Shown: positions 35,760-49,935, counted from the first letter of the stretch. The stretch: DNA of 64,000 nt from Litsea cubeba (GCA_012931725.1 CM022946.1:639717-703716), one strand, 5' to 3'. Program-made: numbers and translations. The notes: a model not told the origin generated them from the sequence alone.

Positions 35760-37420
35760 ATATATATATATATGGGCTGTGTACCGATCCGAATAGACCG
35801 TTGACCATTAAACTTTTGATGCCCAAATAGAGATGATAGAAATCATGGTTGGGACGGATTTTTTGTGGGAAGGAGGGTCCCAGGGATTCCTTGAAATCCC
35901 TCCCACCCCTATCCCCATATGGGTCCCCAAGTGGGCCCCACCACACAATTGAGCTTTAGCATAGGTGAGCCGACTCCTCTATATATATTAAGAATCTAAA
36001 CTACTGTTCATAAGTCTTAATATAACTACTTCTTGTTGAACCCTAGACCCTAAATTTTAAATAATATCTAGGCCATTTGTTATTTCTTAAATTGTATATT
36101 CTCAATTAGTTAATAAACCTTAATCATGCCCATTAAATTAGGAATCAAGTGATCAGATCGATATTCTATTTACAAGTAAAAAAAACTTTCTTCTTCCATA
36201 CGGATGAGAAGGACTGTTTCATCGTTAAACAGGATCTCTTAATTGTTTGGAAATCTACCAATGTCTCGTTCTAGTGTTCACAACTTGAGAGAGTTTACCA
36301 AGGGAAACTAAGGTAAGTGGATCCCTCTTTTGTCGTCTCTAGGTTTCTTCTTGTTTTATCTCTTTCTCTATCCATTCAAACTTTCAAATTCTCTCTTCTT
36401 ATCCCTTCAAACTTATGATCCACCATTTCTCTTAGTCAACTGATCTTATCCCACTTCAAAATATATATATATATATATTTCAAAAAAAAAATTTATCTTA
36501 CAAAAAAAGAAACAATTTTGAAATGGATAATCTACATGTTCTCTCATTCATCTCCCCTTTGGTACAAACACTCCTCTCTTTATAAATACAACCCTCCATC
36601 TATATAAACAAGCCCATGATCCTCCATTATACACTATTGATTTCTAATTCCGTTTTACTTGTAAAATTTTAAAAGCAATTTGCATTCTTTGTTTCTCTTT
36701 GCTGTGCCAATGCTACCGCATGCAGTAAAATGAATTTCAAACTCTATCAAGTTTTATTTTATATATTTATACATTGTTAATATTTTGAGTTATGCTATAG
36801 ATTATATTGTTAATATAATTAAATCTGAATCTTCTTAAGAACTCAAATCTCTCTCCTATATGTCTCTCTCCTACATGCCCTGGTAGCCTATATTCATTCG
36901 GTATCCAACAGATTTAGACCCTCAAATTGATTTCAAAGCATCCTGACAAGCAGAGCTAGGTTTTCAAATTTAGGTCTGTTCCATTATAAACCTAAACACT
37001 TTTTTTTAAGTTTTGTTTTGAGTACATTGATTAAAGTTGTTCGTTAGCTTGTCGTAATATTGATGTGCCAAAGCCAAACCTCATGCTGATTAGGTAATAC
37101 TAACCTATTTATTTGGAGTTTTCTTTTCTTTTAAATAAAGATAGGTAGGGCAACAAAGTTTTGTTAATTTATTTTATTTTTCTTACAATCTTGAGAATTA
37201 TTTGTTTATTTTCTTTTAGAATTTCATGCAAGATGTTGGTTGTGTTCGAATGGCTCATATAATAATATATATAATCTTAAGAAAGGTTATAATTTGTTAT
37301 TGCTCTATTTCTTATTTTAATCATTTAAGAAAATTCTAAAATTTATAAATATATTGATTTATTTTACGACCTAGGCCTAGCATGAAACCTTATTTTTTTA
37401 ACCAAGCTATAGGGATGGTG
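35760..37420. other. non-coding interval, no feature seen
   Basis: AT-rich sequence with TA microsatellites (about 35757-35774 and 36460-36478). No frame, TIR or LTR could be supported. Confidence 0.5.
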
Positions 37421-37649
37421 ACTCATTGACTAGTGGGAGAGCCCTTCGGAGAGGGAGGAGACATCAGATGAGATAGGGGAGCCTCGACCTAGAGATCCTA
37501 GGTCAAAACTTTTAGAAGGATCCCTCAGGGAGGGAAGGTGGCATGAAGCCCGAGTAACGAGGTGAGAACTGATGCCTCTTACCACTAAGATAAGAGGAGG
37601 CTATATATAGACTCTTCTGGTTAGTCGTTTTCTGTTGTCACTATACTTA

Positions 37650-38173
37650 GGGCTGTCAAAATATCACACGACCCGTTAACATGACACGAACCAATACGAT
37701 ATTAACGGTTTTGGGTGATCCCTTAATGGGTTCGGGTCGTTAATGGGTCGGACCCGTTAACCTGTTAAATTAATGGGTCGTTAACGAATAAACCCAATAA
37801 CACATTACGACCCGATATAACCCGCCAAAAAGCCATGCTGCCAAGTGTGTATCACATTTTACCATATAAAAAAATTAAAGTGTGGGTGACATGACTTTTC
37901 TTCAGTGGAAGATGTACTTAATCTGAAGAGATACAACATTTACTTAGAAAATGGGCGTAGCCTCAAAACATAAAGTATGGCTCCATGATTTAGAAAAGAG
38001 ATACTTTTTTAAGTTTAATGAACATTTTTTTTCAAAATTAACAGGTTAACGGGTCGTATTCGGGTGACCCGTTAAATAAACGAATTGAGTTCATGTTTGA
38101 TTTTTTGATCCGTTTTCTTAATGGGTCGTGTTCGGATTAAGGTGATTCTAACCTGAATTCGTTAACACAGCCC
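37650..38173. mobile_element. MITE-like element with GGGCTGT ends
   Basis: Terminal inverted repeats GGGCTGT and ACAGCCC are flanked by TA on both sides (37648-37649 and 38174-38175). The interior is full of ACCCGTTAAC/GTTAACGGGT repeats. Block B2 lacks it at the matching place (near 60413). A TA target fits Tc1/mariner-like MITEs, but the TIR is short and the family assignment is uncertain. Confidence 0.55.
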
Positions 38174-38647
38174 TAAAGTCTTGTCTTTTGTCTTTTTCGT
38201 TACCTCAAATCCCACGGGCACGGCAAGTTCTCGTAGCTGCATTATTTTTATCATTACTTCCTGAAGTAACGAGCAAACAGACCGAACAACCAAACAGGCC
38301 CTACTTTGAACAACAAGCCCCAAACGCTCTAATCCCAACAATAACGCCCAAACACAACCGAACAAAAAACTACCGACAGGAGAGAAAAGTTTCTGTGCAG
38401 AAGGTCTTGGATCATCTACAATGGAAAGAGCTTGGAATTGATGATAATGATGAAAATTTTGGGATGAAATGGGTGGTCGAAGAGAGATCTATAGTTTTTT
38501 ATTTTTTGTTTACTAGATAGAGAGATCTGTAGCAAAGAGAAGTAAAAAGAAGAGACATTATCTGCATTTCATTGACTTGATTTTAACAAGAGAAAGTGAT
38601 TGTATTTAGGGATGAAAATTGCAATTTGCCCAAATCACTTAAATTTG

Positions 38648-38877
38648 CGGAGTATTATTGGTTATCAAGATACTCAAGGTTGAGTCCCGAATCACCTAAA
38701 TTTTTGGATGATGTGGCGGAGTATTATTGGTAATTATCAAGATTGCAAGGTTAGTACCCGAATCACCTAAATTTTTGGATGATGTGGCGGAGTATTATTG
38801 GTAATTATCAAAATTCGCAAGGTTGAGTATCCGTATCACCTAAATTTTTGGATGACGTGGCGGAGTATTATTGGTCC
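38648..38877. repeat. tandem repeat, about 70-bp unit, just over three copies
   Basis: CGGAGTATTATTGG starts at 38648, 38717, 38788 and 38861, each followed by ATCAAGAT or similar, CAAGGTT and ATCACCTAAATTTTTGGATG. The matching part of block B2 (about 61340-61400) holds only one short, diverged remnant. It lies about 1.3 kb upstream of chitinase copy 4. Confidence 0.75.
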
Positions 38878-40080
38878 ATTCATGGTGAAGGTATAACAAA
38901 TGCGATAGGTGATGCCGGCTCCGCAAGGTTGCCCATTTATGACAAATTTAAACTCCTAAAAAAAGTAATCATGTCTTGTATGACTCTTTGACAATTTTCT
39001 TTTTATTTGATAGGTGGGGTAGTGGTGAGGATTGATACTATCAACCCCATTACCAAGCATCTAAAGTATTTACAATGTGTTCCAATAATTTCCTCCATTA
39101 AATGCTACATTTATAATCAAATACAACATTTTGTTTTCTCCAATAGAGCCCACTCCGCATTAACCTCTACAACTCCACATTTATACTTCTCTCAATCCAA
39201 CAGAGCCCACATTAACCTCTACAACTCCACATTTATACTTCTCCAATCAATTGACTTTCTTAATGTTACCCTCCCGCCTTCAATTTAAAGTCCTCTTTTA
39301 ATATATTACTAGCACAAAAATCCGTGCTAATTACGGGTATACATGAAGAGATATGATTCTATATATGATTAGAAAAGGTGAAGATGGGGGTAATATATCA
39401 GAATATTGGAAAGTGGAAGGAGAGTACATTAGCTGTTGTAAAAACCGAAAATAATTTGCTAGTAGTTGTAAAATCCAAAAATAACTTCTGGTCAAAACTT
39501 AAAAGTAAAGTAAAAATTAGATCCAAAATCTTCCAACTAAATATATTATAATTCTCTCAATCACTTGGCTTTCTTTGCTGAATGTGTAAGAATTTGAGAA
39601 ACAAAGCCAATGATTGTACCTATGAGGATTATATGATTTTTGAAACCATGAATATTGCAAATCTTGAAATAGGTTTGGTTTTGTATCATTTTTAATTTCA
39701 TTTTGCAGATTCTACCCTCAATAGGCTTGCCTTTATATCACTTTTCATTTCATTCTACAGATTTTGTCTTTCCTCTTTTCTAAGAAAATTGAGCAAATTA
39801 AATAGTAAATTTATTAATGGCACTCAATAATATATTGTGAATGCTAAATAATCATAATCATGTAAATATATTGGTTTGAAAGTGATCACTGGCACCTTCT
39901 AGTAGTACTTTAATTATATGGTCATGAAACCTGAAAATTGTTCATGACGCAACAAAATTCAAAGTCATAACGGTGATCACTTTTCAGCACAACCATTTTT
40001 CAACAGTGGAAGAATTTGGTTGTCTCATTCTCATTCTAGTATTATTATCCACCCACCTCCGAAAAAGGGATGGGAAAGAC

Positions 40081-40144
40081 TTGACTCAGTCAGTCCTCTA
40101 CTGCCACAATAGTCATCTTTGGTGCCTATAAATAGCCCCACTGG
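40081..40144 (+). promoter_or_regulatory. promoter of chitinase copy 4 (W-box and TATA box)
   Basis: A W-box core TTGACT at 40081-40086 and a TATA box TATAAATA at 40137-40144 lie 121 and 63 bp before the start codon. The same arrangement is kept in copy 5. Confidence 0.65.
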
Positions 40145-40206
40145 GTCTGTCTAGGATCTCATCAAAACTCAAAACAAGCTGTGTTGAGCTGTGTTATAGA
40201 ATAGAA

Positions 40207-42485
40207 ATGGGTCTGGATATGGCTCGGCGAATTGGTGCAATGGCTCTTATATTGGTCTGCCTATGTGCAGAACATTCCATGGGCCAAAGTACCCCAAGAG
40301 GTGTGGTCTCTCAGGCCTACTTCAACAATCTCATGTCTGCTGTTGCAGCTAACTGCGAAGGCAAGTCTTTCTATACCTATACCAGTTTCATTGGGCCCGC
40401 TGAGCTCGCCTCTGGCTTCGGCACCACCGGTTCTGATGTCGTTCGTAGGAGGGAAGTTGCAGCATTTCTTGCCAATGTCATGCATGAAACTGGAGGTATC
40501 TTATAATTCTTTTTTAACGTCCTTATCATGATTTACATGCAAAATTATGTAAACTTGAATATTCATTAGAGTTCATGAAATTTATCTTGACTTTTCTACG
40601 AGCTCTTTACATGTTTTTATTTTTTTATTTTTTTAAGTTATTATAAATGTATGTACTTATATTAACAAAATAATTACATTAATTTAATGAACCATGTAGT
40701 TGACCTGGTGTTTACTGGTCAACTCGACCGGAGTTATTTTGAACCTGGTCAGTGGGTTGGAGAAGTATGACATAATAGTATGGATTTGAATATTTAAAGG
40801 CCCACTGGTAGGATCCTCGTTACTGGATTATTTAAGAAAAGAAGGTGTAGACCATTGGTTCAGTGTCTCCGCTGTAGATTGATCTTTCATCTTCAAGTCC
40901 ATGTGAAGAATGACTTGAAATGTCCAAAGTTTTAGCATCTCTCAGTGGACGTAACCCAACCCGTTTTTATCTTGTTTCTCTGGGGAATGGGCCGTGGCGG
41001 GTTTAAGGGCCATGGTATGGTACTAGCCCTTTTTATTCTAGCAGTAAGTATTAAGGGATCAAAATTGGTCCCTGAATACTCAAATACCTCAAGGACATTA
41101 GTTAAAAAATAAAATAAAATAAAAACCACTTATGGCCGTATGGGATGGATCATGGATGCAAGATGTTTGTCTCAGCTTGGATTAAGGTCAAGCCTTTCAT
41201 TTGGGTTTGGGTCTTTAACTTAAATTCGGATGCGATTATGGGTTAAGTAATTCAATTCCATATATGTACGAGTGCACCGTAGATCATGGATCTAACCAAT
41301 TTTCGTCCCTAATGTGAGACTGAATACTCAATTTGGAAACTCCATGCTCTTGATGGATGATGGATCAAGATGGAATATTCAAGATGACTAGAATATTTTG
41401 CACTGTGCAGGGCTTTGCTACATAAGGGAAAGGAATCCGCAATCTGACTACTGTGACCGCTCTAACACTCAATGGCCTTGTGCTGCTGGCAAACGCTACT
41501 TTGGAAGGGGACCTATCCAACTATCATGGTACTTTTTTATTTACAGTATTTATTTATTTATTTATTTTTTCTCGGGAGATGGAAATAGAGATACGTAATT
41601 CATGTAACCAATCCCAATATAATCTGTACAAGTCTTTGATGATGATTTTCCACAACTTAGTTCCGGGATCGACCCATCATAATCTTGACACATGAACCGG
41701 ATGATCATATGTGGGGGTTGGGGTGCCTTATGATCAAATGGGGTAAATTTTAAGAACTGTGCGCCCTACAAGCATTACAACTGGGGCAGATCGCCTTCAA
41801 CTCTGCTTCATGGGTTTTTCAGTTTTTGAATGTAGTCTGCTTACTCCTCCTTAATAGCGGGTACCGTAAATGGGTTGGATTTTGAGTGAATGCAAGGTAA
41901 CGAAAAACAAATATTATAGCCCATTAAATCATCATCAGCATCATTGGACCCTTATCCCACCAATCTGGGTCAGTATTGTGAGTTATACTTCGACTCTTTT
42001 CAAGGTCATAACTTGAACTTTACAACTATCATATTCTATAGAATAGTTATCGACACAAGAATCATGGTTGGAGCAATCAATTCATGGACCCAAACCCATT
42101 TCAGACTTTACTAAAGAGATCTGAGACTGGTGTCCATGGCTTATTTTATCATCTCTGATCAATACTCACTTGTTGTTTGATGGACTTGAATAGGAACTAC
42201 AACTACGGAGCAGCAGGTCGAGCAATTGGATTTGATGGGCTGAACAATCCAGAGATGGTGGCCCAAAATCCAACGATATCATTTAGGACGGCCTTTTGGT
42301 TTTGGATGAACAACGACTGCCACAATGCCATCGTATCAGGCCGTGGATTTGGGGCCACCATCAGGGCTATCAACAGTGGGGAATGTAATGGAGGGAATAC
42401 TGGACAAGTTAATAGCCGAATCTCCTATTACAGACGTTTCTGCAGAGATTTTGGTGTGGACCCAGGGGCTAACCTTTCTTGTTAG
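40207..42485 (+). CDS. GH19 chitinase, class-IV-type catalytic domain, copy 4
   Basis: Exons 40207-40495, 41411-41528 and 42194-42485 join in frame through GT-AG introns to give 232 residues. There is a signal peptide (about 1-27, with cleavage likely near SMGQ). The catalytic HETGG has Glu94, the second catalytic glutamate is Glu103 in CYIRERNPQ, and GRGPIQLSWNYNYG, FWFWMNN and the C-terminal DFGVDPGANLSC follow. No hevein domain precedes the catalytic domain, which makes the protein shorter than a standard class IV enzyme. Compared with copies 1-3 it has one extra residue in exon 2 and one in exon 3 (NNDCH) and lacks the Copia relic in intron 1, so it forms a second subfamily with copy 5. 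No break is seen; this is the cleanest complete gene in the window. A likely role is chitin hydrolysis in the apoplast during defence, inferred from the family. Confidence 0.93.
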
Positions 42486-42566
42486 ATTTGGCTCTTTGAT
42501 CATTACCATCAGTGTGCTGCTCCCTTTAAATCTGTCTTTAGTTGGTACTATTACGTACACTATCTG

Positions 42567-42572
42567 AATAAA
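42567..42572 (+). terminator. likely polyadenylation signal of copy 4
   Basis: AATAAA 82 bp after the stop codon, with a second AATAAA about 70 bp further on. Plant poly(A) signals are loose, so this is a candidate only. Confidence 0.45.
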
Positions 42573-43492
42573 TGGCAGAGCTAGCTTGAATTATGTATGA
42601 TGTAGGATTATGAGTTATAAAACTTTCTGAATGTTAAATAAATGACTGCAACTCTTGTTGATTTAGTATTGGGTCCTCAAGCTTAAAACCCATTGGCCCA
42701 AATTCAGGCCCAAATCTTGTAGGGTTCCTTCACTGGGCCTAAAATCAGACCCGAATTAAAGATAGGTTAATGAAAATTGGACCCCAACGTATTCAATACT
42801 TTTTTATGTTTGCGTCTTTTGTATATTGTGGTCGTTTCTTTTTATTTTTTTAGTTTGATGGATATTGTGGTATTGGAGGGGACCCATTGCCATCCCCACT
42901 TACATGTATTTGGATTACATCCATATATATATATATATATATATTTGTAATTGTAAAGCTTTTCAAAGAGTTGGTTGTATGCATATGGATTAGAAGCTAT
43001 AATATTAAAATAAAACAATTCATAATCTCATTTTCTTTCATATTAGTGAGTCATGTCTCGAACTCGCGGGAGATAATTGAAGGGTAAATGTATAAGATTA
43101 TTTTGTGTATTACATGTGTATTGGAGGATGCTTTTGGAGGTATAGGAATGTTTGATGATATATATATATATATAATTTTTTTTTTTGTAAAAAATCCCCT
43201 TTATATATATTTTTAAAAATAGTTTTATCTAATTATATTAATAGACTTCGCATCTTATTTCCGTCTCTATCCCTAAATGGGTCACCAAGGTCAACGGGTT
43301 CTTAAATTTTCCTAAAACTTAATTTGGCACTTGTGATTATTGTTATCGAAGTTAATTGGACAAAGAGGACTTGTCTATCAATCCTTATCTGCAAGGTAAG
43401 GAATATCTTAAATGGACAACCATTGATCATGTTTGATAAAAGAATTTAAAAAAAAATATTTTATTTATTTATTTATGAATACATGGTGCGGA

Positions 43493-43916
43493 TGTTGGAT
43501 TAAATGGGCGTGGCCCACATGACCACAAATCCATTAAAGATATTTAATCATACCCACTTGTCTTTCATATTTATGAGACCTAGTTATTTTTGAGCTCACT
43601 TGCCAACAAACTAATAATGGGCTGAAATTAAAGGGTTAGGTGATAGTTTGGGGTTATTGGTTCCTTGATGGGTAGGAATCTCCTATAAAAGGACCCCTTG
43701 GGTAACTCCTTTGGTTGCTAGTTTTCTTGGCCTCCATCACTAAACAAGAAAGAATAGAAAAGGCAAAGGAGTTGTAAATCAAGCTTTTGCCATCTTCAAG
43801 AAAGAGCTATGGAATCAGGTAAGCTCCTCCCCATTTTCAGATTTGTTTATTTCATTATGTCATTTGGATTAGACCCAAGGAGATCCTCCTGTGGATTGAG
43901 GGATCTTAAGCTAACA
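43493..43916 (+). repeat. 5' LTR of Copia-2
   Basis: About 424 bp with TG...CA ends. It contains a possible TATA box (CCTATAAAAGGA) near 43682. Confidence 0.85.
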
Positions 43917-45475
43917 TGTGGTATCAGAGCCATCTTTGGGTATAGCCAAATGATCATTTCATATTTTGTTTACATATTCTTAGATTTTGGGGCTTTCCGG
44001 GTTCTCCTCAGAAATCAAACTAAATGCCCAAATGAAAGAAGTTTTGGGTATTTGATAAAAGGGATTCCATTTTATTGGAAAGAAGTGACTCACAAATGAG
44101 TATTATAGTGCCCAACCCAATCTGAAAAAGATGGGAATAAAAGAGTATATTCTGTTTATTTGTATTATCTTGGTTTAAGAAATTATATAGAAGTTGGAAT
44201 ATTTATAGATTTATTGTCATCATTTTTATTGTTACTGTCAATTTATTTTTGGGCATAAAAAAAAAAGATAATGAAGGATGTATTAATCATTGTTAATGAT
44301 TCATTATTATATTATAAATATTCTTTAAGAAAAAAAAATGACTGAGGCGGACAGTGCACAGTCCGTCGCACTGTGCATCGTTACACAGTGCGTGGGCTGT
44401 GTACCGGCAGAGGCAGTAAGCTTCCACCTTTTGGTATACTGGCTGGGCCTGGCCAGACAGGTCAGGTCAACCTGACCTGCTCTAGTCCAACCTGGCCAAA
44501 GACTGTTGGGCCGGATCGGGTTACGGGTCGGACCTGACCCATAAAGGACCCCCCTGAGATCAGTACAGTTTTGGAAGAAAATTTTCAGAATGTTCTCCTT
44601 ATTAAATGGTGGCTATTGGTATGGTTAATTAGCCCAAATGAGTTCCAGAACTGATCCAATTATTATTATTGATCATATTGTTCAAAATGGGTGATCCAGA
44701 ATTTGTTTTGATCATAACGGACTCATGGAAACTCGGAATTTCGATCCGTTTTCTCCTATGAATTTATATTAATGAGATCTTTAATATGAATAGTTTGGAT
44801 CAATTATGGAGCATCTTTAGTATTTTGGCATATTCTTTTAAATGTTAAAATAAGTTATTAAAGTTTATTTCCGCATCATGGATGATTTATTTTATGCAAT
44901 CAAAGTGTACAATAGTTTGTAACTTAGCTAATTATGTGTTGTTGTGTTGTTATTTATGTCACCTTAGATCATTAGAGAAAAAATAAAGATTCCAATTAAG
45001 GATGTGTAATGATGGAAGTGTTGTTATTATAATTTCAATTAGAAATGAATGATTTGGATTGATTTGATAGTTGCCAAAGCAACCAAATCATGAAGAATTA
45101 TTTGATTTCTAGATTGAACTAAGGGAACATCACCATAGTTGTGTGATTATAATAACACTAAATTGCGATTTCATAAAAGATATGAGGAGAGGCCCAAAGG
45201 TTCTATCTTCATGGAATTGAAATTGGAATAAGATATTGTTAGTAATGAGATGTAGTTAAGAATGATTTATGCCCAAAGGAATAGTCCTCTTAATCGCATC
45301 ATATTATTAACATAGTCTTATTAATTAAAGAAAAGTGGTTATTATGCATGCTGTTTTTCATACCCAAAGGTAGATTTACAATGATGTACACTTACTTTTG
45401 TTTTTATTGTTATTTCATGATCAAGAATAGATTGTAACTTGTTGATATTATTGTTTATTTTCACTAACTAAGTCA

Positions 45476-48400
45476 ATGGCAGCACTTTCTACATTAGGAA
45501 CCATTCCTACCTTAGATGGGTCAGATTTTCTAGAATGGATGGACATGCTAATGATAGCCATAACCTTCTTGGACTTGGATTTAGTCTTTGATGAGCCTAA
45601 ACCCCTAACTCCTACAAATGAATCATCTAGTAATGAAAAGACAAAATTTGAGAAATAGACCAAGGCTAACAAGGTAGCGACCAAGATTAATATCTTGAAC
45701 TCTATTTCAAGAGGTATTAGGGGATCCCTTGAAATAATAGAAAATGCAAAAGATCTCTTAGATACTGTAAAGGAGCAGTTCAAGGTAACTGATAAGGCTG
45801 TAGGGGCATCACTAATAAGTCGTCTATCAAGCATTAAATATGATGGGACTTTGGGAATGAGAGAACATATTTTATCAAAGCAAAATATTGTTTCAAAATT
45901 GGAATAAGTGGATATGAGTGTATAGAAAAGTACTTGATACAGTTCATTTTGGATTCTCTCCCTTCCTCTTTTAGCCCATTTAAGGTTGCCTACAATCAAA
46001 CCCCAACATCTTGGACCATAACAGAATTAATTGCTAGATGTGATCAAGAAGAGAGGAGGCTTAAGGCTGAGGGGCAACTGATGGTAAACTTCGTTTCTCG
46101 TAACAAGTCTAAGGGAAAAGAAAGGAACAAGAAAAGGCCAAGTGTTCAAATTGCAAAACTAGAAAAGAAGAAAAAACTGGGACAGAAGAAATGCTTCTTC
46201 TGTGGAAAGAATGGTCACTTCAAAAAGGATTGCCTTAAGCGGAAAAATTGGTTTGAAAATAGAGGTACAAATTTATCTCTAGTATGCCATGAAACCAATT
46301 TAACCGATGTTCCACCAAGTTCTTGGTGAGTTGACTCTGGTGCAACCATTCATGTAACTGGTTGTGTGCAGGGATTCCTTTCAAGCAAGAAACCAAATGA
46401 TGGAGAAAAGACTATTGCCATGGGGAACCGAAAGGAATCATGAGTCGAAGCAGTAGGCCCTTACAGACTGGTGCTGGACACTGGATTTATTTTGGACATC
46501 CATAATGTTTTCTTTGTTCCCGAGATTTCTAGAAACTTAATTTCTGTTTCAAAGTTGGTTCATGAAGGGTTTGAGTTTATTTTTGGACAAAATTTTATGA
46601 GAATTTCTAGAAATGAATGTTTAATTGGGAATGGTTATTTATGTGGTGGATTATATAGATTACAGTTAAATTCTATGGATGAACAATCATTGCACACACC
46701 ACACATTAGTTGTGAACTGAGCATTGGCACTAAGAGAGGGGCAATTAAAGAGAATTCCTCTATGTTGTAGCATAAAAGGGTAGAGCATATCTCAAAGGAG
46801 AGAATGCTCAGATTAATGAAAGATGGATTATTACCTAATCTTGATTTCAATGATTATGGTGTTTGTATAGACTGTATAAAGGAAAAACAGTCAAATACAA
46901 ACAAGAAAGGTGCCACAAGAAGTTCTGAACTCCTGGAGATAATCCATACAGATATATGTGGAAAAATGGATGTGCCATGTTTTACAAGTGAACAATACTT
47001 TATCACCTTTATTGATAAATTTTCGCGATTTGGTTATGTTTATTTGATCAAAGAGAAATCTGATGCTTTAAATGTCTTTAAGATATTTAAAGCAGAAGTA
47101 GAAAACCAATTAGAAAGAAAAATCAAAGTAGTGAGATCTGATAGAGGTGGTGAGTATTATGGAAGGTACACCGAATCGGGCCGTAATCCGGGCCCATTTG
47201 CTAAATTTTTAGAAAATGAGGGTATTGTGGCCCAATACACAATGCCTGGAACACCTCAGCAGAATGGTATTGCTAAGAGAAGAAATAGGACGCTTAATGA
47301 TATGGTTAGGAGTATGGTAAGCAATACCAATTTACCTAAATCAATGTGGGGTGAAGCACTTAAGATGGCGATATACATATTAAATCGTGTCCCTAGTAAA
47401 GCGGTGCAAAAACACCATTCGAATTGTGGACCATAAGGAAACCCAGCCTAAACCATTTTCGAGTATGGGGTTGCAAATCTGAAGTGAGAATTTATAACCC
47501 ACATGAAAGAAAGTTGGATCCTTAGACTATTAGTGGATATTTTATTGGTTATCCTGAGATGTCTAAAGGGTATAGGTTTTACTGTCCTAATCATACCACT
47601 AGGATTGTAGAATCGGAAAATGCAAAATTTCTGAAAAATCATGAGAATAGTGGGAGTGTTCAAGGAAGAGATATACTTTATAAAGAAATCAGGGAAAATA
47701 TTGAGTTACCTGATACACAAAATGGGTTTGTTCCACTTGATATCATTAATGACCATCAAGAGATACAACAACCACAAACTGATCAAGTTGAACATAATAT
47801 AGGCCAGCCCATTAATGATCCACTCCCAGAACATCATGATAATCCACTTCCTAATGATCCAAAATTAAGGAGGTCAACTCGAATAAGAAGACCTGCCATT
47901 TCGGACGATTATGTTGTATATTTAGAGGAAGCCGACATTGGGATAAAAGATGATCCTAGAACATTCAAAGAAGCCATAGAAAGTATGAATTCTGATAAAT
48001 GGATGGATGCTATGAAAGAAGAGTTAGAATCAATGGCCACTAATGAGGTTTGGGATATTATCGAACTACCCAAGGGTTCTAAGGCCGTAGGCTGTAAATG
48101 GGTCTTCAAGAGCAAAAGGGACTCGAAAGGAAAGGTAGAACGATTTAAGGCTCGACTCGTGGCCAAAGGTTTTACTCAAAGAGAGGGAGTTGACTACAAT
48201 GAGACTTATTCTCCGGTATCTAAAAAGGATTCATTTAGGATAATTATAGCTTTTGTATCTCATTTCAATTTAGAGCTACATCAAATGGATGTTAAGACAA
48301 CGTTCCTAAATGAAAATTTAGAAGAAGAGGTATACATGGAACAACCAGAAGGATTCATAAAAGGGAATACTAATAAATTAGTTTGCAAATTAAAGAAATT

Positions 48401-49544
48401 GATATATGGTTTGAAACAAACTTCCAGGCAATGATATCTTAAATTTAACCGCATTATCACATCCTTCGGTTTTTCTGAAAATCCAGTAGACCATTGCATC
48501 TATCTCAAGATTAGTGGGAGCAAGTTTATAATATTAATACTGTATGTCGATGATATTTTGTTAGCTAGTAATGACCTTGGAATAATTCATGAAACCAAGG
48601 AATATCTTAAGAATAATTTTGATATGAAAGACATGGGAGAAGCAACCTTTGTAATAGGAATCGAGATATATCAGGATAGATCTCGATGATTACTTGGGTT
48701 ATCACTGGAATCCTATATCAAAACTATTCTTAAAAGATTCTGTATGGAAGGATGTAGGCCCCAAGATTCACCAATAATTAAGGGTGACAAATTTAGTAAA
48801 GAACAAGGTCCAAGAAATGAAATCGAAAGACATCAAATGGACCAATGTCCTTATGCTGCTGCAGTAGGAAGTCTGATGTATGCACAAACATGCACAAGAC
48901 CTGATATAAGTTTTGCACTTGGCATGTTTAGTAGATATCGAAGTGACTCAGGAATGACGCATTGGGTAGGAGTTAAGAAAGTTTTGTGATATCTTAGTGG
49001 CACTAGGAATTACAGGCTCTCATATAGAAAGTCCGATCAATTAGAAGTGATCGGTTACTCAGACTCAGATTTCGCTGGACGCCTCGGTACAAGAAAGTCG
49101 ACTTCAGGATATATTTTCCTATTAGCTGGTGGGGCAGTATCATGGAGAAGTGCGAAACAGACCCTAGTGACTCCATCCACATTTGATGCCGAATATGTGG
49201 CATGTTTTGAAGCAACAGGCCATGCATTATGGATACGAGATTTTATCACAAGTTTACGAATTATGGATATAATTTCAAAACCTATTAAAATCTTTTATGA
49301 TAATGATGCAGCAAGAAGATTTGCTCAAAATGACAAAGTTTCCAGTAAATCATAGTTTTTGGAAGTTAAGTATTTTGTATTAAAGGAAAAGGTACGAGAT
49401 CGATTGGTGTCTATTGTTGGGGCTCCAACGAGCCAAATGATAGCGGATCCGTTAACAAAGGCACTGGCGCCAAAAGCTTATAGAGAGCATGTTAGAAATA
49501 TGGGCCTTATTATTGAGGACATCATTATAGTAATGATTTTGTAA
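45476..49544 (+). pseudogene. Copia-2 gag-pol polyprotein, multiply interrupted
   Basis: Consecutive pieces in several frames (45476-45658, 45695-45907, 45934-46329, 46471-46770, 46804-47436, 47559-48434, 48744-48989, 49047-49355, 49359-49544) keep the Copia order. There is gag with a CCHC knuckle (CFFCGKNGHFKKDC, 46195-46236), protease DSGA (about 46332), an integrase core with DRGGEYYG (about 47140), reverse transcriptase with YVDD (48543-48554) and RNase H with SDSDFAGR (about 49056). In-frame stops occur at 45656 (TAG), before the DSGA motif and at several later points. No functional product is expected. Confidence 0.9.
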
Positions 49545-49935
49545 TTCTTATTTTGTCAAATATTTACATGTACTAAGGTGAATAAAATAAGAATATTAAA
49601 GAGAATGGCATTATCGTACCTAATTAAATAGGACGGCCATTGAAAAATGTCCTATTTGCCCTTATCAAGGACTTGGTTAGATTGGGGTGCTAGTGGAGTA
49701 ATTATGGAATGGAGCATGTCATTAAAGACATGTAACCGCTATGGTTCACATTGGTAAACCAATTTAGTCACAATATTAAGGCTCAGCATAAGAGACATGC
49801 TGGCAATTATTTTAAAGTCGATGCGCATCGGTCAAGGTCGTTTTATCGTTTTTCAAAGTACTATTTGAAAATGAATTTTCTTAAATTAAAATTTTGGTTT
49901 TTTATTTCCATGGTCATATGGGCCAAGTGGGAGAA

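Larger units (their letters stand above)
22735..35760. repeat. segmental repeat unit A3 (contains chitinase copy 3)
   Basis: Repeats unit A1 from the CTCTTTTTTCTTGGGTGGA motif to the SINE at 35598, enlarged by a Mutator-like MITE, a 110-bp hAT MITE, about 870 bp of LTR-like sequence and the 4.46-kb Copia element. It lacks the Tourist-like, fold-back, 905-bp hAT and CACTA-like insertions of A1. Confidence 0.8.
37420..42640. repeat. duplicated block B1 (contains chitinase copy 4)
   Basis: Begins at TTGACTAGTGGGAGAGCCCTT and continues through the 5' flank and chitinase copy 4. The same order recurs in block B2: 51147-51282, then 60372-64000 after skipping the CACTA element. B1 has a private 524-bp insert at 37650. 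Confidence 0.75.

Noticed and set aside
38188..38520. Plus-strand frame of 110 residues in the 5' flank of copy 4
   Set aside because: The B2 counterpart (61011-61208) is not collinear in frame, so coding is not conserved between the duplicates.
38648..38877. CRISPR-like direct repeats
   Set aside because: The units are contiguous tandem repeats of about 70 bp without unique spacers, in a plant genome.
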